Assembly (NCBI GenBank): GCA_963693305.1
Contig: OY855906.1
Span: 32,689,491-32,753,490 of the forward strand
DNA from: Meandrina meandrites
Lineage: Eukaryota > Cnidaria > Anthozoa > Scleractinia > Meandrinidae
DNA: 64,000 bases
Reading direction: 5' to 3'
Part shown: piece by piece, positions 1-11,573 of the stretch
Numbering within the stretch: the stretch's first letter is position 1
Layout of the letters: each line of letters opens with the position of its first letter
The notes under the pieces: generated by a model
Told to the model about the DNA's origin: nothing
Database searches by the model: none
Seen by the model: only the letters and a program-made list of their open reading frames with translations
Program-made: the position numbers and the translations under genes

Positions 1-648
1 GACATTTTATTCAAATTCGAACATTTTTTTTCTTTTCTGATGACAAAAATCAGTGAAATTGTTCCTGCCAAAAAGCCTGAATCAAAAATAGGTTCGGCCA
101 CCTTAAATAACAATTATCGATTGATATTGATTGACCTTCAATCATTGATTTTCATCCATTGGTCACGCCGAATTTACCTCCAAAATACTATGAATTTGGC
201 CAGTTCACATTGCTGTTTTGCAGAGGACAGCAAAGAAAAATACCAAGATTTATAACGCTTGTGCAGAACTATTGAACTCGTAACCGATGCCATCGTGGTT
301 CGCTTAGGCTTCCAAATTTGTAACAGCCCCACAATCTGCAGACAGCTACTCCATCATACAATATGTCAAGGCTTGTTGATAAGTTCTTATTTGGTAAATG
401 TTTTCTTGGCGATAAAGTTTACTTCTTACAATTATCCGCTTTAAACTACTGAACAAATAACAAGGTAGTTATGTCAACTTTTTTGCCGATTGAAATAAAA
501 CTTCCTCAAATTAAGTTTTTACACCATACAAATTGCAGACAGCTACTCCATCATACAAGATGCGAAGGCTTTTCGTAAATTTGGTGAAGTTTTACAAAGG
601 TTTCCCTAGCAAAAAAGCTTGTATCTTAAAAGCTGCTGCAGTATCCTG
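1..648. other. 3' flank of the minus-strand gene; short direct repeat
   Basis: No separate gene is visible. The stretch lies just downstream, on the minus strand, of the stop codon at 649-651 and so may hold the 3' UTR. A minus-strand AATAAA is present at 6-11, far from the stop. Segments near 336-378 and 533-575 are imperfect direct repeats sharing the words gacagctactccatcata and aggctt. The short open frames here have no coding character. Confidence 0.4.
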
Positions 649-875
649 TTAAGATAAATTCATTCGTCTTCTAGAACTCTGCAACTTAAAATGTACATAG
701 TACTTCACTGTTTTCCAAGTTCTGTCCTTTAAAGCCTCTGGATATTTCTTGATCGCTTCCTCGCATTGTATTTTACCGGGGACCTTTCCTATTCTGAAAC
801 AGTTTTCAAGCACATCATGAACAGCTGATATTTCGTCCTCTGTCCAGGGTTTGCGGTTTGTGTAATTTCTTTGTT
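649..875 (-). CDS. Terminal exon: Myb/SANT-like DNA-binding domain
   Basis: Last coding exon of the large minus-strand gene. The acceptor is tttcctag, after which the exon enters with two bases of a split codon. It reads 74 sense codons and stops at TAA (649-651). It contains NRKPWTEDEISAVHDVL and, about 35 residues later, DRTWKTVKYYVHFKLQ. The paired tryptophans in helical context are typical of Myb/SANT-type domains, and GKVPGK between them is a basic loop. As far as I recall, fish and cnidarian proteins with a recombinase-like core followed by such a domain exist; that is family memory, not a search. The entry phase matches the upstream 57-nt exon and gives no stop. The open uncertainty is whether it really splices to the exons beyond 27 kb. 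Confidence 0.75.
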
Positions 876-1379
876 CTAGGAAACAAGTTACAAACTACTC
901 TGAGTATTGCCTCTAGTATGTCTAAAGATTTTAATGATAAGGAGCATTTACTTTACTTTACTTATAAAAATAGTAGTGATTTCTAAAATATACATTCAAA
1001 CATCTTTATGTGACCACCTCTCGTATGGACCTTGGCTTGAAATTATGGGTGGTTCAATTGAAATCATATTTTTCTTTTCTTTTTTCTTGCAACCTTTGTA
1101 GGTCTTTGATCACCAATAATGTGAAGCTACACTGTTACACCTACAGAACATTTTTTTTGTGTGAACCTGAAAATAGCCCCATGATTCTAACCGTCCCAAC
1201 AAGTAAGTCATGTGTGTAGACATAACTGTAGGTTCGTTAAAGTAAAAAGTCAAGCAAAATCTATTAGACGTTATTATAGTCCCAGTAATTAAGCAACGGA
1301 AAATAATGCATGTGCATGGGCTCTTCTTAACTGAGGAGGATATAACTTTCTTTTCAATTTATTAAACATCTCGGGCGCG

Positions 1380-1531
1380 GTATTTGAAGGTAAGCTACTG
1401 ACAACTTTCCAACACATTACCAACATGTTACCGACACATCACCGACTGTCGGCAGACTGTTGGCTGTTTGTCCGCTGTTTGTCGGCCAACAAACGGTCAA
1501 CAGTCGGCCGACAGACGACCGACAGTCGGTT
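1380..1531. repeat. Imperfect palindromic gtcgg repeat
   Basis: The stretch alternates ccgactgtcgg, gtcggcc and gccgac words on both strands, so it can fold on itself. No coding potential is visible. It looks like an interspersed repeat, with no clear ends or target duplication. Confidence 0.5.
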
Positions 1532-1637
1532 CAGGGAGCTATTCTTCACAATTACTGAATCATGAGCAAAATATCTAGCAATGCTTGCAAGTGTGGCTTA
1601 CATATTATATGAAAGTGATAAATGAAATAAAGAAACC

Positions 1638-1715
1638 TGAAAAAATTCAGGGCTTCAACAGGATCTGCGATACCGGTGCGATGCTCCACCAACTTAGCTA
1701 TGAAGTTACACATTA
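1638..1715 (-). repeat. tRNA-derived SINE-like fragment
   Basis: Read on the minus strand it has tagctaagttggt, an A-box-like word, and about 40 bases later gttgaagccctga, a B-box-like word, followed by a T-rich tail. It resembles the units inside the two long repeats at 1829 and 4777, but on the other strand. A functional tRNA is unlikely because the cloverleaf arms do not pair well. Confidence 0.5.
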
Positions 1716-1828
1716 GGAGCGAGGTCAATTGTGAGTTCATAGTTTCCCGTGAGAGGAATCACAGTTAGTATAGGAAGACTGGTTAGGAAACCCGGCAAAC
1801 TTCAAAGAGATATGTCTTTGTTTCCAAA

Positions 1829-2679
1829 TTTCACTATCACGTGACATTGACCCTACTAACTATGGAGGAATGAAATGATTCATATATGAACTGCAGATGT
1901 ATATGAAAGTCATAAATGATCATCACAGTGAATTTCCAATTTAAGAAATTGGAATAAAGAAAAAAATATTTTTTTCAGGTGTTTTTATTCCAATTGCTTA
2001 AATTGGAAATTCACTGTGATGATCATTTATCACTTTCATATATATCCGCAGTTCCTATATCAATCATTTCACAATTATTGACCTCGCTGTGTGCATAGCT
2101 CAGTTGGTAGGGCATCGCACAGGTATCGCAAAAGGTCACAGATCAGGCTTCTTTATTCCAATTTGCTTAAATTGGAAATTCACTGTGATGATTATTTATC
2201 ACTTTCATATATATCCACAATTCATATATGAATCATTTCATATACATTACATCATTGCATGATATTATCAATATACACGGCCAAATTGAAAACCGCCCTC
2301 TTGAAAACGTGCAAATGACTACAAGCGGGCCGTTAAGGCATTAATGGCCCTACAGTCGATTGGTTCGCGTTTTATCATCTGATTAATATTACCCAATCAG
2401 GTTACATTTATATTGACGCGAGAAGACCATTCAGGTGCTTACAGGAAGCTTTGAAGTAAACACAGTCTGGAACAGTTTCTTGCTGAGCGAATGATGTTCA
2501 AAAAGAAAAATCAAAGTCTATTTGTTATGAATGGGACAAAATGCAGCTAAAAAATTCCGATTTAGTAGCAAAAGCACAAGGCAAACGTACAAAGAGCAAC
2601 TTCTTCTTGTCTTATGAGAAACGAAACACAACAAAACATTGGTTTACTTTTATTTGTGTTTCTTGGGTTGAGCTAAATT
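1829..2679. mobile_element. Composite interspersed element, copy 1
   Basis: Nearly identical to 4777-5641. It starts near aaatttcactatcacgtgac and ends near tttcttgggtt. The left part is a foldback: gaatttccaatttaag returns inverted as cttaaattggaaattc about 100 bases later. A tRNA-like unit with the A-box word tagctcagttgg follows at about 2093. This copy lacks about 25 bases present in copy 2, including the B-box, so it is internally deleted. The high identity implies recent movement or duplication. No open frame explains mobility. Confidence 0.6.
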
Positions 2680-3549
2680 AACTGAAGCATTCTGGGACTT
2701 TTTTGCCGAGGCTCAATTGGAAAATGTAAGTTTGTAAAATAAGATGTCTATAAGTTCTTAACCCCTTGTTGATTGCTTTCAGAGACATTGCAGCTCTTTT
2801 TAACTACACCTATACAATACATGGGCCTTAGTGTAGCATAGCACAAAATTTTCAACGTGAAGTACTTGAACATGTTATTGAACATGTAAAGCTGATTAAA
2901 TGTGTTTGTTATCTGGATATTATTTGGCCTTGTATATTGATAATAATGATAATGACCTTTTCCCTTGTAGTGTCATTTGCAGCCCTTGCGCTTTGCACTC
3001 AGGTGGCAGATGCCACTACGCGGGCCCAAATAAGCAATATTCCCTCAAAAAGTCATTTTATTGTCTTATTATAGAGTCATGGGTGGCACAGTGCCCTAAT
3101 GGTTAGTGCGCTGAACTCCGGATGGGGACATTGCTTGCTCTGACTCAACCAGTTGCAAAGGGCCTTGCCAGCATGATACGAATGCAGCAGTAAATATCAC
3201 AAAAGGCTAAGTAAGCGGTTAGCCTTAAATGTAATAACATGCAGTTAGCTATGGAAAGCCAGATGGTGCAAAATTCAAGTATGCAGTAAGCCTCAAATGG
3301 TTTATTGCATAGTTAGTTAATTAGTTGTCAAAGTATTAAGTAGTTTCCCATTTTTCTTATATTTTGAGTACTATTGTTATGAAAAAATTGATTTAATTTT
3401 ATCTAACTTATAACTTAGAACTGTGTCCCCAATTAGCTTTTATAGCTCCTGCAGCTCTTCCTCCTCCTCCTCTCAAGGTCAAATTGGGACCATTTTTTTA
3501 TACTTGAGGCCCTCTACAATTTTAATAAATTTGGAACCCATCCACTTAC
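2680..3549. other. Intronic/intergenic stretch with a tRNA-like unit
   Basis: No convincing exon is visible. At about 3074-3190 a plus-strand segment begins ggtggcacagtgccctaa and continues tggttagtgcgctgaactc, which resembles the 5' half of a tRNA-derived SINE. Its B-box is degenerate. The rest is A+T-rich. Confidence 0.35.
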
Positions 3550-3606
3550 TCGAAGCTTTACATCCTGATCTTTTTTGTTTCTTGGTTTTCGTACGTTTCG
3601 GTGACC
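3550..3606 (-). CDS. 57-nt basic exon before the Myb-like terminal exon
   Basis: Minus-strand exon with acceptor ttcttctcacag and donor gtaagt, phase 1 on both sides. It encodes SPKRTKTKKQKRSGCKAS, a lysine/arginine-rich stretch of 19 codons that looks like a nuclear localisation or DNA-contacting segment. The other phase-1 exons splice to it in frame: the upstream G gives GGG, and the final A joins AA of the terminal exon to give lysine. The other reading frame hits a stop. A basic exon before a Myb-like domain suits a nuclear protein. Confidence 0.6.
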
Positions 3607-4581
3607 CTGTGAGAAGAACAGCTTTTAAATATTCATTCTAAATGTGAATAACAAATCCAACCGCCGGCTGTTTCAGTGTTTAGTTTTGCAAATCTAACAA
3701 GGCACAGGACACATTCTGAACAAGAATATCGGTTATTTTTTGCAACACTAGCTTAAGTGAAATTTTGATATGAACTTTTTCCTGAATTAAATTCCTTCAC
3801 TTTTTCAAGTTGTTGGTCTTGAAGGTGAAGAAACCAGTAAACAGCTTGAGAGAGCTGGCGGTTAAGTTTTTTTTTCCCGAGAATTCAAATCCGCCACGCA
3901 AATGTATAGGCACTTTGCAGCTAGGCTGTCACATGACCTACTTTTCATAAAATTTATGGGCTATAGCTTAAAGAATGCCAGGCATGAAAAAGCATGTCAG
4001 GAAAAAACATTTGATATGGCAAAGTTTGAAGCTCCTGGCATTAAGGAATGAGATTTTATGACTACATAAGTTTCATGAGTGAGCAAGTTGAAATTTCATT
4101 GTTCTGTACTCAACATTTTCTAATCTATTGTTCCCATTCTATTTTTGGATTGGTTAACAATGTCTGGGTGACCTTTATTAACAGTAGCTGTACTGTAAAT
4201 GCTGCAATGTTTTCCTTTGTCATCCATACTGGTTTTGTTGGTAAACAACAGCCACAAAATCTGCATTAGTTTTATGAAAACGCTTCCCTATTTTTTCGAC
4301 ACATGGTAGGTTTCTCCACTTGATAGATGAAAACAGACTTTCACCTTGAACAGAACACTCATTTCATTTGCATGCAAGATTGAACCAAGAACTAACGAGT
4401 GGAAATAATCATTCTTCTTTTGTAGGATGTCAATTTTAAAAAAAGGGTGGAAGCTGTCAAGAGATCTTTGAGAATTCAGGGACATTATTTGGCCCTCAGT
4501 CATTTTCCCTTTTCACTAAATCAAAAAGAAATGGTAGTTGTATGTCTGTTTCATTTTAGAAATGAGAATACATGTACATAC

Positions 4582-4644
4582 CTTTCGTAAGTGTACCTGC
4601 TGTTCTTTTTCTTGCAGTTTTTCCTTTTATTCTGCTTACTGAGC
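4582..4644 (-). CDS. 63-nt basic exon with two in-frame donors
   Basis: Minus-strand exon with acceptor attattccag. It reads SVSRIKGKTARKRTAGTLTK in the phase-1 frame. Two donors are possible: gtatgt after 4582, and gtacac after 4597, which would shorten the exon by 18 nt to 48 nt. Both leave phase 1, so alternative donor use would add or remove six residues without a frameshift. The composition is strongly basic, like the next exon at 3550. A damaged second copy lies just upstream in gene direction, at about 4724-4749. Confidence 0.55.
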
Positions 4645-4723
4645 CTGGAATAATAATGGCAAATTCTAAATGAAAAGGTCAAGTAAAATCAGGGTAGAAA
4701 ATGTATATTATAAGCTACAAAGT

Positions 4724-4774
4724 TGTTCCTTTTATTCAGCTTTCTGAGCCTGGAATAATAATGGCAAATTCTAA
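4724..4774 (-). pseudogene. Decayed duplicate of the 4582-4644 exon
   Basis: The sequence repeats the acceptor region (attattattccag) and the first exon bases of the neighbouring exon. It then reads GCT CAG-type codons into TGA in the required frame and loses the donor. The duplicated flank abuts the composite element at 4777, so the copy probably arose with that element's arrival. It is not expected to be spliced in. Confidence 0.5.
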
Positions 4775-4776
4775 AA

Positions 4777-5641
4777 TTTCACTATCACGTGACATTGACC
4801 CTACTAACTATGGAGGAATGAAATGATTCATATATGAACTGCAGATGTATATGAAAGTCATAAATGATCATCGCAGTGAATTTCCAATTTAAGAAATTGG
4901 AATAAAGAAAAAAATATTTTTTTCAGGTGTTTTTATTCCAATTGCTTAAATTGGAAATTCACTGTGATGATCATTTATCACTTTCATATATATCCGCAGT
5001 TCCTATATCAATCATTTCACAATTATTGACCTCGCTGTGTGCATAGCTCAGTTGGTAGGGCATCGCACAGGTATCGCAAAAGGTCACAGATCCTGTTCAA
5101 GCCCTGAATTTTTTTCAGGCTTCTTTATTCCAATTTGCTTAAATTGGAAATTCACTGTGATGATCATTTATCACTTTCATATATATCCACAATTCATATA
5201 TGAATCATTTCATATACATTACATCATTGCATGATATTATCAATATACACGGCCAAATTGAAAACCGCCCTCTTGAAAACGTGCAAATGACTACAAGCGG
5301 GCCGTTAAGGCATTAATGGCCCTACAGTCGATTGGTTTGCGTTTTATCATCTGATTAATATTACCCAATCAGGTTACATTTATATTGACGCGAGAAGACC
5401 ATTCAGGTGCTTACAGGAAGCTTTGAAGTAAACACAGTCTGGAACACTTTCTTGCTGAGCGAATGATGTTCAAAAAGAAAAATCAAAGTCTATTTGTTAT
5501 GAATGGGACAAAATGCAGCTAAAAAATTCCGATTTAGTAGCAAAAGCACAAGGCAAACGTACAAAGAGCAACTTCTTCTTGTCTTATGAGAAACGAAACA
5601 CAACAAAACATTGGTTTACTTTAATTTGTGTTTCTTGGGTT
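4777..5641. mobile_element. Composite interspersed element, copy 2
   Basis: Close copy of 1829-2679. It keeps the tRNA-like part whole: tagctcagttggtagggc near 5044 and gttcaagccctgaa near 5094, spaced like A and B boxes. A foldback precedes it and a shared 3' body follows. The flanks 'tcaagtaaaatcagg' and 'gaagtaaaatcagg' occur on both sides, suggesting a local duplication around the insertion. Confidence 0.6.
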
Positions 5642-5839
5642 AAATAAAGAGTTGAAGTAAAATCAGGGGTAATGGTAAACGAAGAAACAAGCGCATTAAA
5701 AGAAATTCCAGCTATTATTCCTTTTTCTACAAGAAGCCTTCAAAGATAAAGAAATTAGTAAGCCTTGTAAGAGGACAAAGTCGATCTGTAGATGTTTTTA
5801 TACAGCTGTTGCCCTCGCGTTACAGGATTGAAGAAATTT

Positions 5840-6072
5840 CATCCTTGTTGGTCTGTTTCGCATTCATCGTTATATTGAGGTTTATTTTACGTTTGGACTC
5901 CTGATTGTGTTCGTTATAAAGAGGATTTCGTTACATGTATATCGAGGTTCGTTATTTCGAGGTTCTGTTCCATACAATTTACTGTAATTTTGGCCGGGCT
6001 GAAGAAAATTGTTCATTATACCGAGGACTTTGTTAAATAGAGGTTCGTTAAATCGAGGTTCCACTGTATAAG
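5840..6072. repeat. Degenerate cgaggttcgtta repeat ending in ggttccactgta
   Basis: Several imperfect copies of cgaggttcgtta occur. The right end ggttccactgta resembles pogo/Tigger-type termini (CAGTGGAACC on the other strand, flanked by TA). A matching left end is not clear, so this may be a fragment. It sits 20 bases downstream of the acidic exon's donor. Confidence 0.35.
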
Positions 6073-6089
6073 CTACAACGGGATCTCAC

Positions 6090-6245
6090 CTCGACCTTTC
6101 TTTTTGTTGTTATCCACTTCACCATCATCCATGTCATCGACATCATCGTTATCCGTGCTGAAATCTTCATCATCAGCATTGTCGCTGCTGTCGTTACCAC
6201 CACCACCATCACGTCTGATATCTGATTCCTTAGCTTGTATTTTAT
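6090..6245 (-). CDS. 156-nt acidic exon, phase 1 both sides
   Basis: Minus-strand exon with acceptor caatatatgcag and donor gtgaga. It encodes 52 codons: KIQAKESDIRRDGGGG, then a long Asp/Glu-rich run ending GEVDNNKKKGR. It is a disordered acidic linker with a basic tail. The exon at 38062-38304 ends in a similar EVDSRKKESR and also uses gtgaga, so the two are probably related. In the gene model it follows the exon at 27768 and precedes the basic exon at 4582, with no stop at either join. Confidence 0.55.
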
Positions 6246-6316
6246 CTGCATATATTGAAAATATTTTATCTAGTATTTTATCTTGTATTACTGCTATTTC
6301 AGTTTTGACACTCAAA

Positions 6317-6322
6317 TAAAGG

Positions 6323-6382
<60 letters not shown>
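6317..6382. repeat. (ATT)n microsatellite
   Basis: About 22 uninterrupted att triplets, followed by atcaaaaatg. It lies just upstream, in gene direction, of the acidic exon's acceptor. Confidence 0.95.
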
Positions 6383-6411
6383 CAAAAATGATTGAAATTT
6401 TCTTCTCTTAG

Positions 6412-6515
6412 ATGTCCTGCCCCAATCCACATACAGTGTACAATCCCAGACAATCAACTGTTTCCAACTGGTCTGAAGAAAGCGAATGTAATATCAATGT
6501 GTTACAATATAAAAG
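6412..6515 (+). CDS. Possible plus-strand exon, unassigned
   Basis: A good acceptor (tttcttctcttag) and a weak donor (gtagag) bracket 104 bases. One frame is open: MSCPNPHTVYNPRQSTVSNW, then SEESECNINVLQYK. No family is recognised. It lies antisense in the putative large intron and may be chance. Confidence 0.2.
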
Positions 6516-6687
6516 GTAGAGCACTCACCTGCAGGAATATAAGCTGTTCGTTTCTTTTTGTTCATTTGGAAGCCTATGTACATATGATATATAAAGCCTT
6601 AGTTCAATGAAAGGCCAAAGATGGACAGCTTTATTATTAAAAAACTAACTGGCAGCTTTTTTCTAGCTAGTGAGAGAGATAAAGCAC

Positions 6688-6765
6688 TTAATGACTGGCC
6701 CCGAGGGGAACACTGAGGGTTGAGAGGGAACAAAACTCACTGTTTTCCAAGGGGCCAGTCATTAA
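6688..6765. repeat. Short inverted-repeat unit
   Basis: Ttaatgactggcccc at the left end returns inverted as ggggccagtcattaa at the right end of a 78-base unit. It is probably a miniature inverted-repeat element or a hairpin remnant. Confidence 0.55.
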
Positions 6766-6888
6766 GTTTTTTGTTTTTCTCCCCAACTGAAAATAAAGCA
6801 AACTACACATAAATGTAATACATTGCCAAGCCTGTGCTCTAAGAAAAATTACAAGGAGCCCAAAGTAGTCCTGCAATACGGTGCATAA

Positions 6889-7893
6889 ATTGGCCATGTT
6901 CTAAACGAGCAGGGGACTGGGTACGAACATATTTTTTCTTGGTACGAACATTCAATATCGATTGAATTGAAAATGGGGCATGCCATCTGAAAGAGCATCC
7001 AAAAATTAGTAAATGCACCAAATTTGATGGTTATTGGTTTCAACGCAAAGGCATGGTACACTTTTAAAATAAGAGAGCTTAGTATGGATTGGAGGACGCC
7101 TGTCCCTCCAATCCATACTAAGTGTACCATGCCTTTGGGTTTAAACCAATAACTGTCAAATTTGGTGAATTTACTAATTTTTGGAGGCTCTTTCAGATGA
7201 CGTGCCCCATTTTTCAATTCTGGGTTTTCATGTTACGTCATAAAATTCTGAAATCAAAATTCAAAAGGCCTGCTAAACTTTTGATATCACTAGGTGTAAG
7301 ATAAACTAAAAATATATCTTTTCGCAAATTTCCAGCTTGGTTGTGTCCTTCGTTTTAAAAACAGAGCATTTTGAATATTCGAGTTCTCCGCCGTATGTGA
7401 TATCAAGCTGAGTGCCGTGACAAAGTTGTTTTGATTCAAAAAAGGCCTTTCCTTTCCATTTTTGCAGATCGAACATTCCCAGTGTACTAAGTGCTGTTTA
7501 TGTGAAAGTGTAATAGATCATGAGCCAAAAGTAGTCGCTATTAATAGGAAAATTAAGTTCCAGATGTTTCTCTGACATTACGGCGGCCATGTTTGTGCCC
7601 CTCGGAAGGACACAAATATGGCGTCTCCATACTGAGCTTTATAAATTTGCGTGGAAAGGTTCGGCAAATAACTCGCAAACAGTGCAACGCACAGACCTGA
7701 GATTTGGACAAATCGTTTATCTATTTATCTTCTATAATATCTGAAATTCATAGCTTCTGTCGTTGAATGGTTTCGATTTTATTTTTTTATTGCGTGACAG
7801 TGAAAACCACCAATTCAATCGACATTGAATGTTTGTACCGAAGAGAAACTATGTTCGTACCCAGTCCCCTGCTCGTTTAGAACATGGCTAATT
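6889..7893. mobile_element. Foldback element, copy 1 (long terminal inverted repeats)
   Basis: The left end carries ccatgttctaaacgagcag and continues into gggactgggtacgaaca. The right end gives the same words inverted (tgttcgtacccagtcccc, ctgctcgtttagaacatgg). Inside, a second inverted repeat is centred on ggaggacgcctgtccctcc near 7100. The same architecture recurs at 55782-56853. There is no transposase, so it is non-autonomous. Outer ends are approximate. Confidence 0.65.
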
Positions 7894-8035
7894 GGGGTGA
7901 ATTGTGCGATTTTTGTTAAAAGCACCGAACTTGGCACAAAGATAGTTCTTGATGAGCCGATATGCTATACTGGTGCTGAAACAATTTGTTGTCATTATGT
8001 ATGATAGAGCTATGATAGAGCTAGCTATTTTTTAA

Positions 8036-9429
8036 GGTAGTTGGACTGACTTTAGCTCAAAAATGAAACACGTCAAATTATTCAAGGATTTGAAAGAAGA
8101 CATGGATTTATCCACATTCTCAAGAGATAAGCTCTCCTTTCTGGCGATATGCAGAATAATTTAGACCCAAAGTCGGTCGCTAGGGCTGCATTTTGAGACG
8201 CCATATTGAATTTATTGTGTGACATGACGCGAAGACGAACCAAAGGTCGTTTTGTGGCTCATTTTGCCGTTGTAAAGACGTTAGAAGACGCAAGTTTTGG
8301 TCTATTGTACTTTCCGTGTGAAATTAACTGCAATGTATTCTATAAAAGAGGCAAAATGGCCATCATTATATCGGACGAACGTGATTTAGGAAGTGGCATT
8401 GTGTTACACTATCGATCATTGCAAAACATCAACTATAAGCCAAAATCAGTCGCTCAGAGCAATTCACGCAGGTTGAATTAAAAGCAGATGGCAAAAATAA
8501 ACTTAGCTTATGTCCTTTGTGTGGTCTCTTGGTATTTTGACTCCATTTAATTGTTACATTGAGGTTTATTTCGTTTCTGCAACTCGTGACATAACGTTTA
8601 CATAACACCGCAAGGATTTGACGCCCAGCATGACATTCTTCACGGGATACGTGCGCAGTAGCTCAGTACGCCTATTATCCGCTGTGCCCAATAGCCGAGG
8701 TCTCAATTTCACATGGTTGCTATGCATTACGTAGTTGTTTACGCCGCCATTTTGACCTTCGACAATGGACGAGTGAGATCGTAGATTTTCGGCATTCCTC
8801 GCGCTATAATCGGCTCTTTGTTGCCACAAACATTTCGAACAGCGGTTTTCTGAGAAGATTTCAAAATGGCGCTCGATAAACATGTTCTTGTGATGCGATA
8901 TCGGCGATAAACTACCACAATTTAAGGACCTACACAGACCGCACTCAAAGGTATTTTATGAATAAAGATGTAGATTTATCGTATCTGGATGAAATTTGCG
9001 TGGTTTGTTGTTATGATATGAAAGAAACTTTTCACGGGAACCCTGAGCGAAAGAAGCTTTCTGCGAAATGTTAGAGCCATGCAATTATTTGACACGTGTA
9101 TTAAACTTTACAACTCGATATCTGGAAAATTAAGCGCCTTTCCGCTCAGGGTTCCCGCACGTTTTTTCCTTTACTGCATGGGAATAGACTCGTGTATTTA
9201 ATTTTGTTCAGCTTAGAAAATTGAAGCCGTGAAACGAGGATCTTTAATTTTTAAGCCCGCAATTCAAATGGCCTTTGTCACCTGAGGTGTGAAAATTGTC
9301 ACCTCGGACATCAATCTTTTTGAAGCTTAACTTAAGTTGTCTTAACCTGGTATGTTAAAATAGTTAGTTGCTTTTTTATTTTGAACAATTTTCATCTAAA
9401 ATGGACCTGTTAAAGTCAGTCCAACTACC
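8036..9429. mobile_element. TTAA-flanked inverted-repeat element (piggyBac-type target)
   Basis: Left end ggtagttggactgacttta and right end taaagtcagtccaactacc are exact inverted repeats, each flanked by TTAA (8032-8035 and 9430-9433). TTAA duplication is characteristic of piggyBac-superfamily insertion. The 1.4-kb interior has an open frame at 8206-8481 with no transposase motifs, so it appears non-autonomous. Similar TTAA-flanked elements occur at 17120, 49611, 56110 and 57865. Confidence 0.7.
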
Positions 9430-9769
9430 TTAAACCTTGAGTGCATACTCATACCCTGCGAGCAGAAGCTTCTTTGACCTACCTAGATAATCTAGGAAGA
9501 CCGAAGAAGACTCTGCTCGCAGGGTAGCTCTTTTTAATATTGGCTCTTTTTAATATTCTTACTATTGTAACTTTTGATATGTATTTTATCAATTGCAATA
9601 AAGACACTTTATTTATTTATTTATTTTATTTATTCATTATGCCATTTTACTCGAAAGGTTCTCAAATATCTCCCAGGACCAAAAGTTACATCCCCCTGAA
9701 AGAATACCACAAAGTCCAACTGTTGAAATTGAACATTCAAGCTCATGATCAACAAGAATTTTGCTAATT

Positions 9770-10010
9770 TTGTCAACTCAAATGGCGCAAAAAATTCACC
9801 ATAAAGCTCAAAAGGAAACCACCCCTTCCACTTAGGTCCAAACAGAACTCCGTAAAAGTATTTGGATTGGCCCATAGATAATATTGATCATCTGGTCAAA
9901 TACTAAAATCGTGCCAAAAATGGTGCTAACTCAAATGGCCCAACAATCTGGCCTTTAAAACTCAAAAGGAAACCACCCCTCTCCTCGAGTCCAAAAATGA
10001 GCTACGTATT
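9770..10010. repeat. Diverged tandem repeat, about 160 bp units
   Basis: Two units share atggtgct/actcaaatggc, 'aaaggaaaccacccct' and 'ggtccaaa'. Related units occur at 16722-17115 and continue at 17915. Poly-C-prone words (ccacccc) mark each unit. Confidence 0.5.
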
Positions 10011-10321
10011 TGATCATCAAACAAGACGCATATCTGCGTGAACTTGGGCTTCTTTCCTGGTGTATCCAGTTGTAAACACCAGAAAGTTGACACGAAGAAA
10101 TCTCAGTTGTCTTTTGTCGATTGGATGGCCTTCCACAGCCACATTTTGTTTTTTTACGAACAAATAAATAGAAATGGAAATGCAAGCACTCGATAAAGTA
10201 TTTCAAAAGCCCCTCCATGAAACGTACGCGCGAACGTGACTCTTGTCTTCGAGCGGTGTTGAGTTACAATCATGCGATTTGCAAGGGTTTGTAAAGAAAA
10301 AGATAAATCTTGTTTCAAAAG

Positions 10322-11207
10322 GTTTAAATTCTGTGAATGAAATCAGACGTGTCAGACGTTTGCGACGGGAGCTTTTGAAGCGAATTTATAGTCGCTGTTT
10401 ATAATACTTTGGACGTAATCTCAATGAACATGCTACGGGAAACAAACAAAACAAACGCTGCAGATGAAGTATACAGGTAAGTTACACCACAGTCTTCCCA
10501 CGCATCTCATCTCGATGAAAACAACATTACACGACTCACACCACAGTCTTCCCACGCATCTCATCTCGATGAAAACAACATTACACGATTTCCAAGTTTG
10601 GTTCAAATTTCAATCCGATTATGCAAATTCTTCAAGGTTTCACACAACGCCGCTTCAATAATCATAATGTAAACTACGAATTACAATTACAAAACAAGCG
10701 TTCCAGTATTCGTATTGGTATTCTGCTGGGTTCGCCATCACGTCTCAATACCCAATAATGCTTGTTAAGGTGCTTCTTTACAGGTTTAACTTTGGATGGA
10801 GCATTTGATAGAGCATGGTTCTCGATACGTTCACTAAGAAATGTTCGCTCGTAAATCTATTGATCTCTCGTAAAGTCCGCGGAGCAACCCTTTCACAAAA
10901 CGCTCCAAAACATTTTCTCTGGGTCTTCCGCAAACGCTGTGTGCATTTGTATGTGGTTTGAGCGTAGAAGAAAACATAATATTTGTACTTTCTTTCAAGG
11001 ACAATGCTTGAGACAAATCCACCATAATTTACCATGTACTTGCTGTGCTTTGCTCACTCTCCTACCCATAGCCCGCGATCCTTCTGGTCTGCACCAGGGA
11101 TTACACAATAAATAGAAACGCATGCGTTTTAAGGCCCAGAAGGCGAAAAACAACAAAAACGAAGGGCAATTTTAAACTTGGGCTCCCTTTGGGAAACGCC
11201 CAAGTAA
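10322..11207. repeat. Dispersed repeat, copy A
   Basis: Matches 15876-16720 in direct orientation, from gtttaaattctgtgaatgaa to the hairpin cttgggctccctttgggaaa followed by cgcccaag. A local 52-base duplication (ccacagtcttcccacgcatc) is found only here, at about 10490-10590. No domain is recognised in its open frames. Confidence 0.6.
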
Positions 11208-11210
11208 AAA

Positions 11211-11573
11211 GGCAGACAAGGTAATTATAAAAACCGATAGCTGAGCCATTTTGCTGATTAGCCTTGGTAATTTAGCAATGTATGTTCCCTCAAAGTAAGT
11301 AAGGGCACGTACGTTTGGATTTATTGTAGAAACTGTGGAAACCGCGCTTTCTGCAAATCGATTTATTTCGATCGAGTTTGTAGTCACAAGTGTGCATGTC
11401 GATTGATTGATTGCAGAAGATACTGGTTTCTCACGGAGCAATGTGTTTGTTTCCCGTGGTAGCATGTTCACTGAGATCTCGTCCAAAGTATTATGAACAG
11501 CGACTATAAATTCACTTCAAAAGCTCCCGTCGGCAACGTCCGATTTCATTCACAATATTTAAACCGTAATAAG
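11211..11573. repeat. Inverted copy of the repeat at 14926-15301
   Basis: Reads as the reverse complement of 14926-15301, including cttattacggtttaaat and ggtttttataattaccttg. It abuts copy A, so this half is head-to-head with it. The short open frames are the shared repeat, not a gene. Confidence 0.6.

Noticed and set aside
4288..4503. A 71-codon minus-strand open frame near the basic exons
   Set aside because: It has no acceptor or donor in a phase that fits the gene, and no motif.
8206..8481. A 91-codon plus-strand open frame
   Set aside because: It is inside a TTAA-flanked inverted-repeat element, has no recognised motif, and the length is within chance for this composition.
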